Of a stretch of 61,263 nucleotides of DNA, positions 27,734-36,770 are shown in pieces. The stretch is from Neobacillus bataviensis LMG 21833. Its GTDB lineage: Bacteria > Bacillota > Bacilli > Bacillales > Cytobacillaceae. Location: the NCBI RefSeq assembly GCF_000307875.1, contig NZ_AJLS01000060.1, forward strand, positions 1 through 61,263. The letters run 5' to 3'. Each line of letters starts with the position of its first letter. The stretch's first letter is position 1. The translations under genes were made by a program, and so were the position numbers. A model generated the notes under the pieces. That model saw only the letters and a list, made by a program, of their open reading frames with translations, was not told the DNA's origin and did not search any database.

Positions 27734-28552
27734 TTATTGTAAATTCTGCGGATATCCAAACCCTCCATAAAAGCCACAGGTTTTGCATGCACATTTCGCA
27801 GCAAAATCCAACGCCTGAGGAAGGTTCTCCTGGTTGTAATAGGCGGTCAGAAACCCGCCAATAAAACTATCCCCGGCTCCCATGGTATCCACAATTTCTG
27901 TTTCATACACATCCTGGAAATAGCGGGCACCTTGATAAATAAACAAGGCTGGTTTCGCGCCGCGTGTGATTCCCACAGTTTCTAGATTATATTTTTCCAG
28001 CTCCTGCACTAACTTTTCCAATTCGTCGTCACTTAAATGTGCCCCCGAGAAAAATCCATGTGAGATGTGAGGGCAGACCTTGGCTAGATAGGCTGGATCA
28101 TATTTATCTGAAAAATCGAAGGAAACTTTAATATGCTCTGCTAGGCCGGGAAGTTCTTCCTCAAGCGAAGAATAACAGCTAGTGTGGCAAACATCAAACT
28201 GTTTCACATATTCATAGTCCTTCGGAATCAATCTTAACTTGACCATATGTTGAACAGTATCCTTTGGTCCGCCCACGAATACACGATCGCCATCCTCGGT
28301 CAGATTGACTCCAGGCTGGCCGCTTATTCCTTCTACAACCCTCGATCTTTCAAAATGGATCCCCTCTTGCTTGAGGACATTTTTCAAATGAGCAGCTTTA
28401 TCGTCGGTGGCAAAAATCCCGATATAACTAACTTCATCCGCACCTGAACGCTTGCAGTTTACCGCTACATTGACACAGTTTCCCCCAGGATAGTATTTCC
28501 CCTGATCCAAATAACAATCTACAACATTATCACCAATCGCAATTATTTTCAT
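27734..28552 (-). CDS. frlD: Fructoselysine 6-kinase
   Basis: A PfkB-family kinase of about 272 residues. The N-terminal IGDNVVDCY and the glycine pair GGNCVNVAVN bind the sugar, and the C-terminal DTMGAGDSFIGG holds the catalytic aspartate and anion hole. It phosphorylates fructosamines such as fructoselysine at carbon 6 for FrlB. The ATG at 28552 was chosen over a GTG at 28561 because its spacing to the AAGGAAGAG site is more usual for family length; this is uncertain. Placed directly after frlM. Confidence 0.88.
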   Translation of the reverse strand: MKIIAIGDNVVDCYLDQGKYYPGGNCVNVAVNCKRSGADEVSYIGIFATDDKAAHLKNVLKQEGIHFERSRVVEGISGQPGVNLTEDGDRVFVGGPKDTVQHMVKLRLIPKDYEYVKQFDVCHTSCYSSLEEELPGLAEHIKVSFDFSDKYDPAYLAKVCPHISHGFFSGAHLSDDELEKLVQELEKYNLETVGITRGAKPALFIYQGARYFQDVYETEIVDTMGAGDSFIGGFLTAYYNQENLPQALDFAAKCACKTCGFYGGFGYPQNLQ

Positions 28553-28568
28553 AAGATCCACTCTTCCT

Positions 28569-29423
28569 TTATCCTTTTACTGAACCCTCAGATAATCCTC
28601 TAACTAAATACTTCTGCAAGAAAATGAGCAGTGCTACCATTGGTAATGAGGCGATAACCATTCCTGAAAGGAGTACTCCCCAATCAGTTCTTAGTGCATC
28701 TCTAAAGTTCATTAACCCTGAAGGAATGGTCTTCAATGACTCGGAATCAATAAAAATCGTCGCGAATAAGAACTCATTCCAAGCAAAGAAGGCGGTTAAT
28801 ACAACGGTGGTCAGCAGAATCGGTGTCGACATCGGCAGATAGATTCTTCGATAAATGCCAAATTCTGAACATCCATCAATAATAGCTGACTCCTCCAGCT
28901 CTTTCGGGATGCTTAAGAAATAACCACGCAGCAGCAGGATCGTTAGCGGCAATCGATACGCAATATACGTAAAGATTAACGCCCAATGTGTATTAATTAA
29001 ATGAAATGAACTCAGGATATTAAACAAGGGAATTAAGGCAACCTGAGGATTCATCATCATACCGCCGATGGTAAAAATTAGCGCCAAATCGATTAATCTG
29101 GTTCTGTACCTTGCCAGCGCAAAGGCCGCCATAGAGCCAATGATCAGGACAGCAATAATCGTTGTTCCTGTCACAATCAAACTATTTACGAAGTAGCCAG
29201 ATATCCCTTTTGACCAGGCAAGTGAATAGTTTTCAACGATCCAGGTACTCGGGAGCCCCCAGACATCATTATAAATCTCTTCATAGCTCTTCATCGATGA
29301 AATGACCATCCAAATCAACGGGTAAAGGATGACGATGACAAAGGCCACCAGCACCAGCAAGGTTATAAATTCGCCTGTTCCAAATTCTCTAAATTTACGA
29401 GATGATCTACCGAATTTAGCCAT
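28569..29423 (-). CDS. frlM: Fructosamine ABC permease FrlM
   Basis: MalG-type CUT1 permease, 284 residues, six membrane segments, EAA loop (EESAIIDGCS) and C-terminus RGLSEGSVKG. Two bases separate it from frlN. Together with FrlN and FrlO it forms the importer of fructosamines (Amadori products) in the B. subtilis scheme. Confidence 0.88.
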   Translation of the reverse strand: MAKFGRSSRKFREFGTGEFITLLVLVAFVIVILYPLIWMVISSMKSYEEIYNDVWGLPSTWIVENYSLAWSKGISGYFVNSLIVTGTTIIAVLIIGSMAAFALARYRTRLIDLALIFTIGGMMMNPQVALIPLFNILSSFHLINTHWALIFTYIAYRLPLTILLLRGYFLSIPKELEESAIIDGCSEFGIYRRIYLPMSTPILLTTVVLTAFFAWNEFLFATIFIDSESLKTIPSGLMNFRDALRTDWGVLLSGMVIASLPMVALLIFLQKYLVRGLSEGSVKG

Positions 29424-29425
29424 TA

Positions 29426-30307
29426 TTAATCATCCTTTCCCGTCCGTGACAACCGTATTTGAACAAGGGCAAGCACCGCTGTCAGAATAAAGATAACGAT
29501 AGCTAGTGTCGATGCATAGCCCATATTATCTTTTACAAATCCAGTTTGATACATATGAACAGACATCGTCATTGAACTAAATCCCGGGCCGCCATTAGTA
29601 AGAATATACGGTTCGTTAAATACAAGCATGGATCCAGTAATCGTAATTAACGTATTGACAAAAATGGATTCTCTCACTTGCGGCACCGTAATACTAAAGA
29701 ACTTTCTAATCTTGCCAGCGCCATCTATATCAGCAGCTTCATAAAGCTCCTTTGGAATTTTCTGAATCGCAACAATAAATAACATCGTAATAAAGCCAAT
29801 ACTTTGCCATTGAGACATGGCAATTACCGCATAAATGGCTGTTTTAGGTTTACCAAGCCAAACCTCGGCGAGGCTGTCCAAGCCAACTAGTTCTAAAAAA
29901 CTATTTAATAGACCCATTTGAGGATTGTAGACAAATCCAAAAAGTAAGGCAATAACGGAAATCGAGATCATAACAGGTATGAAATAAACTACACGCAAGA
30001 ATGGTGCGATTCTACTAAAAACCTTATCTTCTAAAATATAAGCTAATACTAAAGCGAAACCTACCTGTAACACAACAGAAATAATCGAATACTTTACGTT
30101 GTTTATTAATGCTATACTTACTACCTTATCAGCTAACAACACCTTGAAATTTTCCAACCCAACAAACGTCTTTGTCTGCGAGAAAACAGAGAAGTCAAAA
30201 AAGCTATTGTAGAAGTTTTGTAAAAGTGGAATATAAACAAAAATGAGTAGAAAAGCGAGACTTGGCAGCAAGAACAAAATAGGCAATATTTTTTTCTTTC
30301 TAAGCAT
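29426..30307 (-). CDS. frlN: Fructosamine ABC permease FrlN
   Basis: MalF-type CUT1 permease, about 293 residues with six membrane segments and EAA loop (YEAADIDGA). The ATG at 30307 follows AGGGG with 8 nt spacing; a GTG three codons upstream overlaps this site. Confidence 0.87.
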   Translation of the reverse strand: MLRKKKILPILFLLPSLAFLLIFVYIPLLQNFYNSFFDFSVFSQTKTFVGLENFKVLLADKVVSIALINNVKYSIISVVLQVGFALVLAYILEDKVFSRIAPFLRVVYFIPVMISISVIALLFGFVYNPQMGLLNSFLELVGLDSLAEVWLGKPKTAIYAVIAMSQWQSIGFITMLFIVAIQKIPKELYEAADIDGAGKIRKFFSITVPQVRESIFVNTLITITGSMLVFNEPYILTNGGPGFSSMTMSVHMYQTGFVKDNMGYASTLAIVIFILTAVLALVQIRLSRTGKDD

Positions 30308-30392
30308 TTGCTCCACCCCTGATCATTGACTCTATTTAGAAATTCCCCAAGATTCACAGTCGTTGCTGAATCTTGGGGAAGGGGACTCGATT

Positions 30393-31673
30393 TTACTTTT
30401 TCAAACGTTCAGCTTCATCTTGAACTTCTTTCATCACATCTTTTGGCTTCGACTGTCCGTTTGCTAAGGACTGTCCGCCTCTCATAAAGATATCTGCAAG
30501 CTTGATATTGACAGCGTTATCAAACCAAGGTGTCGTCTTAGTAGCATTTGAGACAATTTGGTAAGCTTCCAATATGGCCGGAGAAGCATTTCCTTCATCC
30601 ACAGCACCCTTGATGGCATTCATCTGGCCATCTGTTTTCGTGAACTCGTAAGCGGTTTCTTTTGAAGTTAAGAATTTCAAGAAATCCACTGCTTCTTTAG
30701 GCGCATTCTTGCTTAACATCCAGCCTTCCGGTGCACCTGTAAGGGCACCTGAATCTCCCTTTCCACCCTCGATTTCAGGGAAGTCAAAGAATCCAAAGTC
30801 AAGCTTGGTTTGATCTTCTACCAATTTGATTTCAGCAAACTGCATGTAAACAATCGGGGCTTCCCCGCTGGCAAACATATTTCTTGCTGCTTCATGGTCA
30901 ATGGCAGTTGACACATCTCCCATATATTTCGTTAACTCTTTAAAGATTTCTAATCCTTTTACATAGCCTTCATCCTTAAATTCGGCTGTTTTATCACTAT
31001 AATCCTTAGCCGTTACCGCTGGATCAACTACCCTTTGGAAAATAGTCCCCATATAGTGTGAAATGGCCCAACCATTCGTTAATCCCTCAACTAGCGGTGT
31101 TTCATATCCGGCTTTCTGAAGCTTTTTAAGCACATCGATAAATTCTGAATACGTTTTAGGAACTTCTATATTATTCTTTTTGAAAATTTCCTTATTATAG
31201 AAGAAAGCTTTTCCATCAACCGTAAATGGCACACCATACGTTTTATCGTCGAAGGTAAAACCAGCAAACTGTGACTCAATAATATTATCCGACCATTCTT
31301 TATCTTCCGCCAGAATATCATTTAAAGGCATGATCCTGCCTGACGAAACAAGATTTGCTGCGAAAGAGTCAGACCAAGAGGAGAAAACATCCGGAAGATC
31401 ATCGCTTGAAACCAATACCCTTATTTTTTCTTTATAAGAATCGTTCAAAACAGAATTCACTTTAATTTTTACATTTGGGTGTGCTGCCTCATATTCTTTG
31501 ACTTTCTTATCATAGAAGGATTTCCTCGGCTCGTTTGGCCATCTGTGGAAGAAGTTGATTTCTACTACATCTTTATTGGATGATTTCTTTTCCTTGGTAC
31601 TGGTTGAAGACGAACACGCTGCCAAAGATATAAGCATAATGACTGCAGTCAACACTGATATTAATCTTTTCAC
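30393..31673 (-). CDS. frlO: Fructosamine-binding lipoprotein FrlO
   Basis: Family 1 solute-binding protein, about 426 residues, signal peptide with lipobox LAAC followed by a serine- and lysine-rich linker. The start is GTG at 31673, 8 nt after AAGGAG; the earlier GTG at 31682 is too close to that site. It is separated from frlB by 289 bp that contain a terminator-like hairpin, so its level may differ from FrlB. Confidence 0.87.
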   Translation of the reverse strand: MKRLISVLTAVIMLISLAACSSSTSTKEKKSSNKDVVEINFFHRWPNEPRKSFYDKKVKEYEAAHPNVKIKVNSVLNDSYKEKIRVLVSSDDLPDVFSSWSDSFAANLVSSGRIMPLNDILAEDKEWSDNIIESQFAGFTFDDKTYGVPFTVDGKAFFYNKEIFKKNNIEVPKTYSEFIDVLKKLQKAGYETPLVEGLTNGWAISHYMGTIFQRVVDPAVTAKDYSDKTAEFKDEGYVKGLEIFKELTKYMGDVSTAIDHEAARNMFASGEAPIVYMQFAEIKLVEDQTKLDFGFFDFPEIEGGKGDSGALTGAPEGWMLSKNAPKEAVDFLKFLTSKETAYEFTKTDGQMNAIKGAVDEGNASPAILEAYQIVSNATKTTPWFDNAVNIKLADIFMRGGQSLANGQSKPKDVMKEVQDEAERLKK

Positions 31674-31720
31674 ATCATTCACTCCTTTATATTTGCCTGA
31701 ACTTTTTTAAAAAATCCTGA

Positions 31721-31793
31721 CTGTGTGAAAGACTGTAGAAGATGGTTATTGGAGTAAGAAGTCTCCAGTAAATCAACTGGCACGTTCACACAG
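31721..31793 (-). terminator. Terminator-like hairpin between frlB and frlO
   Basis: CTGTGTGAA (31721-31729) and TTCACACAG (31785-31793) form an outer stem, with a small GGAG/CTCC hairpin inside. On the minus strand the outer stem is followed by TCAGGATTTTTT. The remainder of the gap shows no gene. It probably lowers transcription into frlO rather than ending the operon, since no other promoter was obvious. Confidence 0.5.
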
Positions 31794-31962
31794 CCAAAAA
31801 TGAATAATAAATGGAGTGAGTTCAATTAGGTGTAGAACCAACGCAAAATAGATTAACTTTCAACTGAACCATGTCCACTTGTAAATTGTTTTCCAATCGA
31901 ATTCTACTGCATTCTATAATCTATTATGTTCCTGTTGCGTTGTGAATTTATGCAGTGTGAGA

Positions 31963-32937
31963 TTAATAGTCCATTTTCCACATATAACGTCTTACAGATA
32001 GCGGGTGACCCGTGTGCTCTGCTAGTCCATCAGCATATTGTCGTAACACGGCTCCAGCAACTGCAGGTCCAAAGTATTCTTTGAGATCTTCGTCAATACC
32101 TGTAAAGTCTAGTTCTGCCACATCAACTACTTCTACTTTCTTACTGAATTTCTGAGCAAAGGTAATAGCTCTTTCATCTAACGAGCGGGTAGGACCTTCT
32201 CCTTTAATGATAAGTAATGGAACATCATAGTCTGTTATTTCAAATGGCCCATGGAAATATTCACCCGTATGAATCGCATTTGAATGAATCCATAACATTT
32301 CCATTAAGAGACAGCTTGTAAATGAATAGGCCTGGTGATAGTAGGCACCGCTTCCCATTGTGTAAATAAGTTTATCTCTCTTGTAATCGCTGCCAAATTG
32401 GAACGCTTGATCATACGTATTTTTCTTATTCGTTTCAAATAGATTTTCTAGTTGGTTTAATTGTTTAATGACTCTTTCATACTTCTCATTTGGAGCAACC
32501 GCATTCAAGATACCAAAGATCAGGCTATAATAGACTCCCGTTTCACCATCAATAACATCAGAACCATCTTTATAGTTGTAATGTACGGTATACTCGGCTT
32601 CTTTACAAAGCGGTGATTCTACTTCCATCGAAACAGCAATGGTGACTGCTCCTTTTTCTCTAGCGAATCGTGCAGCCTCGACTGTCTCAGGGGTTGTTCC
32701 AGAATGGGAACGAAGGATAACGACGCTGCCTTCGCCAAGTCCATTAGGATTAACATGAACAAACTCATTAGATGTGTAAACTCTAGACGGAATAGAAATC
32801 TCTCTGTTTAGGAAATAGTCCCCTGTAGCTAGGGATGCCATGGAACCCCCACATGCTACAAAATAAAAGTTCTTCACACTTGTTGCTTTTACTGCATTTA
32901 CCGCAGCAGCAATTTGGTTAACGTGTTCAATTTTCAC
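31963..32937 (-). CDS. frlB: Fructoselysine-6-phosphate deglycase
   Basis: A SIS-domain protein of about 324 residues related to the isomerase half of GlmS. It splits fructosamine 6-phosphate into glucose 6-phosphate and the free amine or amino acid. Visible features: the first SIS phosphate loop VACGGSMAS, the second region RSHSGTTPET, and TMGSGAYYHQ and HTGEYFHGPFE in the second half. First gene of the frl operon. The start is probably GTG at 32937, 8 nt after AGGGGG; an ATG at 32943 is only 2 nt from that site. Confidence 0.88.
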   Translation of the reverse strand: MKIEHVNQIAAAVNAVKATSVKNFYFVACGGSMASLATGDYFLNREISIPSRVYTSNEFVHVNPNGLGEGSVVILRSHSGTTPETVEAARFAREKGAVTIAVSMEVESPLCKEAEYTVHYNYKDGSDVIDGETGVYYSLIFGILNAVAPNEKYERVIKQLNQLENLFETNKKNTYDQAFQFGSDYKRDKLIYTMGSGAYYHQAYSFTSCLLMEMLWIHSNAIHTGEYFHGPFEITDYDVPLLIIKGEGPTRSLDERAITFAQKFSKKVEVVDVAELDFTGIDEDLKEYFGPAVAGAVLRQYADGLAEHTGHPLSVRRYMWKMDY

Positions 32938-32962
32938 TATCATTACCCCCTAAAATTAATAT

Positions 32963-32978
32963 GACATCATATGATATC
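32963..32978. promoter_or_regulatory. Candidate FrlR operator
   Basis: GACATCATATGATATC is palindromic in 7 of 8 pairs and lies just downstream of the -10 box of the frl promoter, a repressing position. Confidence 0.55.
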
Positions 32979-32986
32979 CTAGTTAA

Positions 32987-33015
32987 ATCATAAAGGCCTA
33001 ACGATGAATTGTCAA
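32987..33015 (-). promoter_or_regulatory. Predicted sigma-A promoter of the frl operon
   Basis: On the minus strand TTGACA (33015-33010) and TATGAT (32992-32987) are separated by exactly 17 bp: a strong consensus promoter, about 50 bp before the frlB start. Confidence 0.8.
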
Positions 33016-33130
33016 ACACTTTTTAATATTTAGTTTAATTATTTTGAAACATCTTTAAATTTTAAAATAGCGGAAATAAACCCAGTCCAATGAATCGTAC
33101 CCAAAGAGAAATTCGGAAATTATGCACTAA

Positions 33131-33163
33131 AAAGGCACGACTTGCAATTGCAAGCGTGCCTTT
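33131..33163 (-). terminator. Terminator of the MFS gene
   Basis: AAAGGCACG...CGTGCCTTT stem extended by CTTGCAATTGCAAG, followed on the minus strand by TTTTTAG, 30 bp after the stop. Confidence 0.85.
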
Positions 33164-33192
33164 ACTCTCTTTAACACCAAGTCCCAATTTCC

Positions 33193-34419
33193 TTAAACCA
33201 GTCCACCATCTCGCGTTCGAAGCATTTTATACAGCGGCACGCAGCAAAGGGAACAAAGGATAGCCATGCCTGCGATAAATACATAGCCAACCTGGAGGCC
33301 AATCAGATCGTTCCCATGACCTTTTCCAAAAAAATGATTGATAAAATCGATAATGACTCCGATGAGCAAATTTCCGATTACACTTGCAATCCCCAGGATC
33401 GTAACCGTAAAGGTTATCGCAGTCCCTACACCTTTCGCATACCGTTTAGCAAGCAGCGCCATGACCGTTGGATAAATCGGGGCAATCCCAATCCCTGCAA
33501 TCGCAAATAAAGCCGCGCCCGTTTCCCCTATAAAAACCGCCGCAAGACTGCATGCACCCGAAAAAGCAGAAAATAGCATAATTGACAGGGTATAACCTAA
33601 TTTATCCGTGATTGGGCCGACAAACAGCCGTGAAAGCGTGAAAAGAAGGAAAAATAAGGACAACATTTCCGACGATCTTTTTAATGACCACTCATACGCA
33701 TGTTGCAGATAATAGACAAGCCAACTGCCAATCGCCATCTCCGACACCACGCCGAACGAAAGAACAGCGACAATCAGCCAAGCAATCGGATCCCGAAATA
33801 GACCACGAAACGAGGTGGATTCCCCTTCACTTTGAAGTTCCTCCGGAAACCTTCCAAACAACGAAGGGATTATTGGTATAATAGATAAAGATAGAATAAT
33901 GAAATACATGCCCCGCCAGCCCAGTTCGCCGCCCAGAACATGCCAGCCCATCATCGAGGCACCTAAAATCGGAGCCCCAATCGAACTAAGCCCATAAAAG
34001 AAGTGCGCTACATTCATCATCGTTCCCGTATTTTTCGTAAAGATACGGGCTGCCATAATCCCTAGGCCAATCTCAAGGATCCCGTTTCCTACGTACAGCA
34101 AAAAATACGAAGCGGAAAGCGATGGATACCCTTTAGACAAAAACATGCAGAAGCCCGCCAAAACCATCGAGGCAAACGCGAGAATCCCAACCCATTTCAT
34201 TCCAATCTTATTGGCAAGGATGGATGTAAAGGAGCACGCCAGCAAATAACCAATCGAATTAAGGGCGAGCAGGACACCGAGCTGAGATTCCTTCAAACTA
34301 AATTCAGACTGCATGCTCGGTAGCGCAGGCCCTTTAATATTTTCCGATAAGCCGAAGATCAGAAATCCGCCAAAAACAACGAATAATAAAATGAAATAAT
34401 TAACCCTATGATTTTTCAA
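33193..34419 (-). CDS. MFS transporter
   Basis: A 12-helix major facilitator of about 408 residues, similar in layout to sugar or drug MFS carriers such as YfkF and FucP relatives; substrate unknown. The first helix pair shows GLSENIKGPALPSMQSEF, and the motif-A loop is ILANKIGMKWVG with weak conservation. The likely start is TTG at 34419, 6 nt after AGGGGGG; an ATG at 34425 touches that site. It stands alone with terminators on both sides. Confidence 0.82.
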   Translation of the reverse strand: MKNHRVNYFILLFVVFGGFLIFGLSENIKGPALPSMQSEFSLKESQLGVLLALNSIGYLLACSFTSILANKIGMKWVGILAFASMVLAGFCMFLSKGYPSLSASYFLLYVGNGILEIGLGIMAARIFTKNTGTMMNVAHFFYGLSSIGAPILGASMMGWHVLGGELGWRGMYFIILSLSIIPIIPSLFGRFPEELQSEGESTSFRGLFRDPIAWLIVAVLSFGVVSEMAIGSWLVYYLQHAYEWSLKRSSEMLSLFFLLFTLSRLFVGPITDKLGYTLSIMLFSAFSGACSLAAVFIGETGAALFAIAGIGIAPIYPTVMALLAKRYAKGVGTAITFTVTILGIASVIGNLLIGVIIDFINHFFGKGHGNDLIGLQVGYVFIAGMAILCSLCCVPLYKMLRTRDGGLV

Positions 34420-34503
34420 AAACATCCCCCCTGGGTACCTAAAATCTATACGCATTTAAGGGATATTATACTATTTTTCTAACAAACAACCATAACAGGA
34501 AAA

Positions 34504-34535
34504 ACCTAGATTGGATCAGCGCATCTAATCTAGGT
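34504..34535 (-). terminator. Terminator of the DUF1906 gene
   Basis: ACCTAGATT and AATCTAGGT pair over a 14-nt loop; the minus strand continues with TTTTTCC. Confidence 0.75.
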
Positions 34536-34568
34536 TTTTTAGACTATTTCATTTTTCCATTGGAATAT

Positions 34569-35513
34569 TTACCACAATGCTTCTAGAACAGAAGACTGGA
34601 TGAGGTTGGTATCAATATTACATGTCTTCCCATCGATTCCATATTGCCAGATCGAAACATTCACATTTTCCGGTGCGCCTGGTTCAAAGGCAGGTGCCTG
34701 ATCCTTTGGTGTGACACCAGGGTCTGGATTACTGCTCCATAGAATGGTTTGATCTTGAAGCTGTTTATTTTTTGAAACAGCCGCTTGATAAGCAGCAGAC
34801 AACTTACTATCAGGGGTTAGTATGCCGTAGATTCCTGGCTTATAAGGCGATGCCAATAGCGTCTCCACCCATCCGCGAATAAAGGCCTCGTCGACTGGAT
34901 ATTTCGGTTCGATATCAGCAAAAAGTGCAACGCCCTCAGGAATTCCTAATTTTTGAGCATAGGAAATGGCTTCCTTGGCCTCTGTAACCCCATTTTCATA
35001 TCCAGTAGCGTCTGTGAAATGGTTAAAGATCGGTAAAATCTTGGCTCCTTGCTCATGAAGTAAAGCTGCTTCCTCTTTTGTTAACCCCATAGATATGCCT
35101 TCTTTGGTCTCCAAATATCTCCCAAACACAGCTGGCTCTCCATAGTTATCCTTCACACACTGTAAAAATGCTTGGTCTATTTTCGAAGCCGTGTCGATTC
35201 CCCAAACAATCGTTGGTTTTTCTTCTGGAGCTGGTTGCTGTGGCTCAGCTTGTGGCTGTTCCTCTTCCTCTTGTGTCGCGGGGTCAGCTTGCGGCTGTTC
35301 TCCTTGGTTTCCTGAATCGGCTGGGGGTGGATCCTGTAAATCAGCTGAAGTTTCCTGACTCTGGTTCTCTTGAGAAGTTGATTCATTTTGTATTGATTGC
35401 GGCGGATTAGTGGCATTTTGAGTTGGTTGACTGTTGAAAAAAACAAGAAGTAATGGGAGAACCAAAATGACGGTACCTAAAACAACATTCCAAAACCATT
35501 TGCGGTTTTTCAT
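34569..35513 (-). CDS. DUF1906 (Rv2525c-like glycoside-hydrolase-fold) exported protein
   Basis: A 314-residue protein: basic N-terminus, one hydrophobic segment (VVLGTVILVLPLLLVFF) that anchors or exports it, then a linker of about 75 residues rich in Q, E, P and S, then a DUF1906 TIM-barrel-like domain (VWGIDTASKID, AVFGRYL, ILPIFNHF, LFADIEPKYP, PGIYGIL, SIWQYGID). Domain relatives are thought to act on cell-wall glycans. Start at 35513 follows GGAGGG by 10 nt. A perfect 12-bp inverted repeat overlaps that ribosome site, hinting at translational control. Confidence 0.82.
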   Translation of the reverse strand: MKNRKWFWNVVLGTVILVLPLLLVFFNSQPTQNATNPPQSIQNESTSQENQSQETSADLQDPPPADSGNQGEQPQADPATQEEEEQPQAEPQQPAPEEKPTIVWGIDTASKIDQAFLQCVKDNYGEPAVFGRYLETKEGISMGLTKEEAALLHEQGAKILPIFNHFTDATGYENGVTEAKEAISYAQKLGIPEGVALFADIEPKYPVDEAFIRGWVETLLASPYKPGIYGILTPDSKLSAAYQAAVSKNKQLQDQTILWSSNPDPGVTPKDQAPAFEPGAPENVNVSIWQYGIDGKTCNIDTNLIQSSVLEALW

Positions 35514-35527
35514 ATCATCTATTCCCT

Positions 35528-35571
35528 CCATATGACAATCTTTTTAACAAGTTATTCCAATTGTCATATGG
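35528..35571 (-). promoter_or_regulatory. Inverted repeat running into the DUF1906 ribosome binding site
   Basis: On the minus strand CCATATGACAAT (35571-35560) is followed after 20 bp by its exact complement ATTGTCATATGG (35539-35528). The last GG of the second arm is the start of the GGAGGG ribosome site. In RNA it would form a 12-bp stem partly covering the site; as DNA it could also be an operator. The rest of 35572-35887 shows a weak GGAA/TTCC repeat near 35817-35836 and no gene. Confidence 0.65.
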
Positions 35572-35887
35572 GCGTGTGGGCAGGCAGCGAACCGTCTAAA
35601 AACATGGTCCTGTTATTATTCATTGTTGATTTTCGTGTAGTCCGAAAATTCATAGACGGAGAATTTCCGGCTAATGTATTTAGAGGTGGCCTAAGATGGA
35701 AATATAAGCGTAGAGATTCCGATTAACTGCTCTAAATAAGACAAAATCCAACGATTTGAATAATATAACCGGAAAACCTCCCTTTATTTTTATGGAAATA
35801 GGAGTATTTTTCAATTTAAACGGAATTCTTCCGTTTATTTTTCAAACACAGTGAATCAGCATTCGGTTATAACAGAGCCCCCAAAAA

Positions 35888-35916
35888 AGGTGCGCGTCCC
35901 TGCAGGACACGCACCT
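35888..35916 (-). terminator. Terminator of the coiled-coil operon
   Basis: AGGTGCG/CGCACCT with an extended GTCC/GGAC stem, followed on the minus strand by TTTTTTGG, 15 bp after the stop codon. Confidence 0.85.
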
Positions 35917-35930
35917 AGTAAAACGATATT

Positions 35931-36755
35931 CTACATAAAAAATCCAATCCCAATTAAAATGGCCTCAATCGCAACAACGGATAGGAGCAAGTTCATTTTG
36001 AACGCATTTCTTTTCTCAACGCCAGCCAACTCTTCTTTGCTAGGCATTTTATTCGAAATCGATTCTAGCATTTCCCGACTTTGTTTGCTTTGTGCCTGAA
36101 TCAAAGCATCTATTTGCCTTTGCAGCTCCTCCCCCTGCTCGGATTGTTTTGCAGACCACTCTTCAAACTGACGCGTGACTTTTTCGACAAATGCTTCTTC
36201 CCGTACAACCATAATACTTTTGATGGATTCGGAATGCTTTTGGAACATGTCTTCATACGAATTGCGCAGCTGTTCCAAGTGAAGTTCGGTTCGCTGAAAT
36301 GCCACCATATGGGCAGCCAACTTTTCCTCTGTTTGTGCGATCTGTCCTCTTGTGAGCGTAACAAACTCTTCGTTTTGCTCTAAAAATTGTCTATTCCTTT
36401 CGTCTGAAACCGATACCCTCTCGGTAAACTCCGTTACATGCCTAGAAACAGACTCAATCGAGGCAACAGCTTGATCCAATAAATCCTTGTTACTACTCTC
36501 AACAGCCTCCATCAGCTCGCGGATTTCTTGTTTCTGTGCTTCCATTTGCCCGAGTATTAGGTTAGCCTGGCCGGCAACATTTTCCGCTTCCTTTTTAAAC
36601 TCAGACGCACTGCCCTTGGCTAACTGCTGAAGATTGCTCTCTAATAGTTTGATTTTCTCCTTAAAATCATCGTAAAAAAGATCTTCGTTTAACTTCCTTA
36701 ATTCATCCATTGCTTTGTCGTATTCAGCGTTTGTTGGTAATTTTGTTGTAACCAT
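35931..36755 (-). CDS. Tail-anchored coiled-coil protein of unknown function
   Basis: A 274-residue protein that I do not recognise. Residues about 15-235 are almost continuous charged heptad-rich helix (E, K, Q, L, few P or G), ending with a basic stretch VEKRNAFKMN and a single C-terminal membrane helix (LLLSVVAIEAILIGIGFFM). The layout suggests a membrane-tethered coiled coil facing the cytoplasm. GAGGGCGG precedes the ATG. It follows another coiled-coil gene by 15 bp; the two probably interact. No enzymatic motif is visible. Confidence 0.8.
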   Translation of the reverse strand: MVTTKLPTNAEYDKAMDELRKLNEDLFYDDFKEKIKLLESNLQQLAKGSASEFKKEAENVAGQANLILGQMEAQKQEIRELMEAVESSNKDLLDQAVASIESVSRHVTEFTERVSVSDERNRQFLEQNEEFVTLTRGQIAQTEEKLAAHMVAFQRTELHLEQLRNSYEDMFQKHSESIKSIMVVREEAFVEKVTRQFEEWSAKQSEQGEELQRQIDALIQAQSKQSREMLESISNKMPSKEELAGVEKRNAFKMNLLLSVVAIEAILIGIGFFM

Positions 36756-36770
36756 ATGTTGCCGCCCTCC

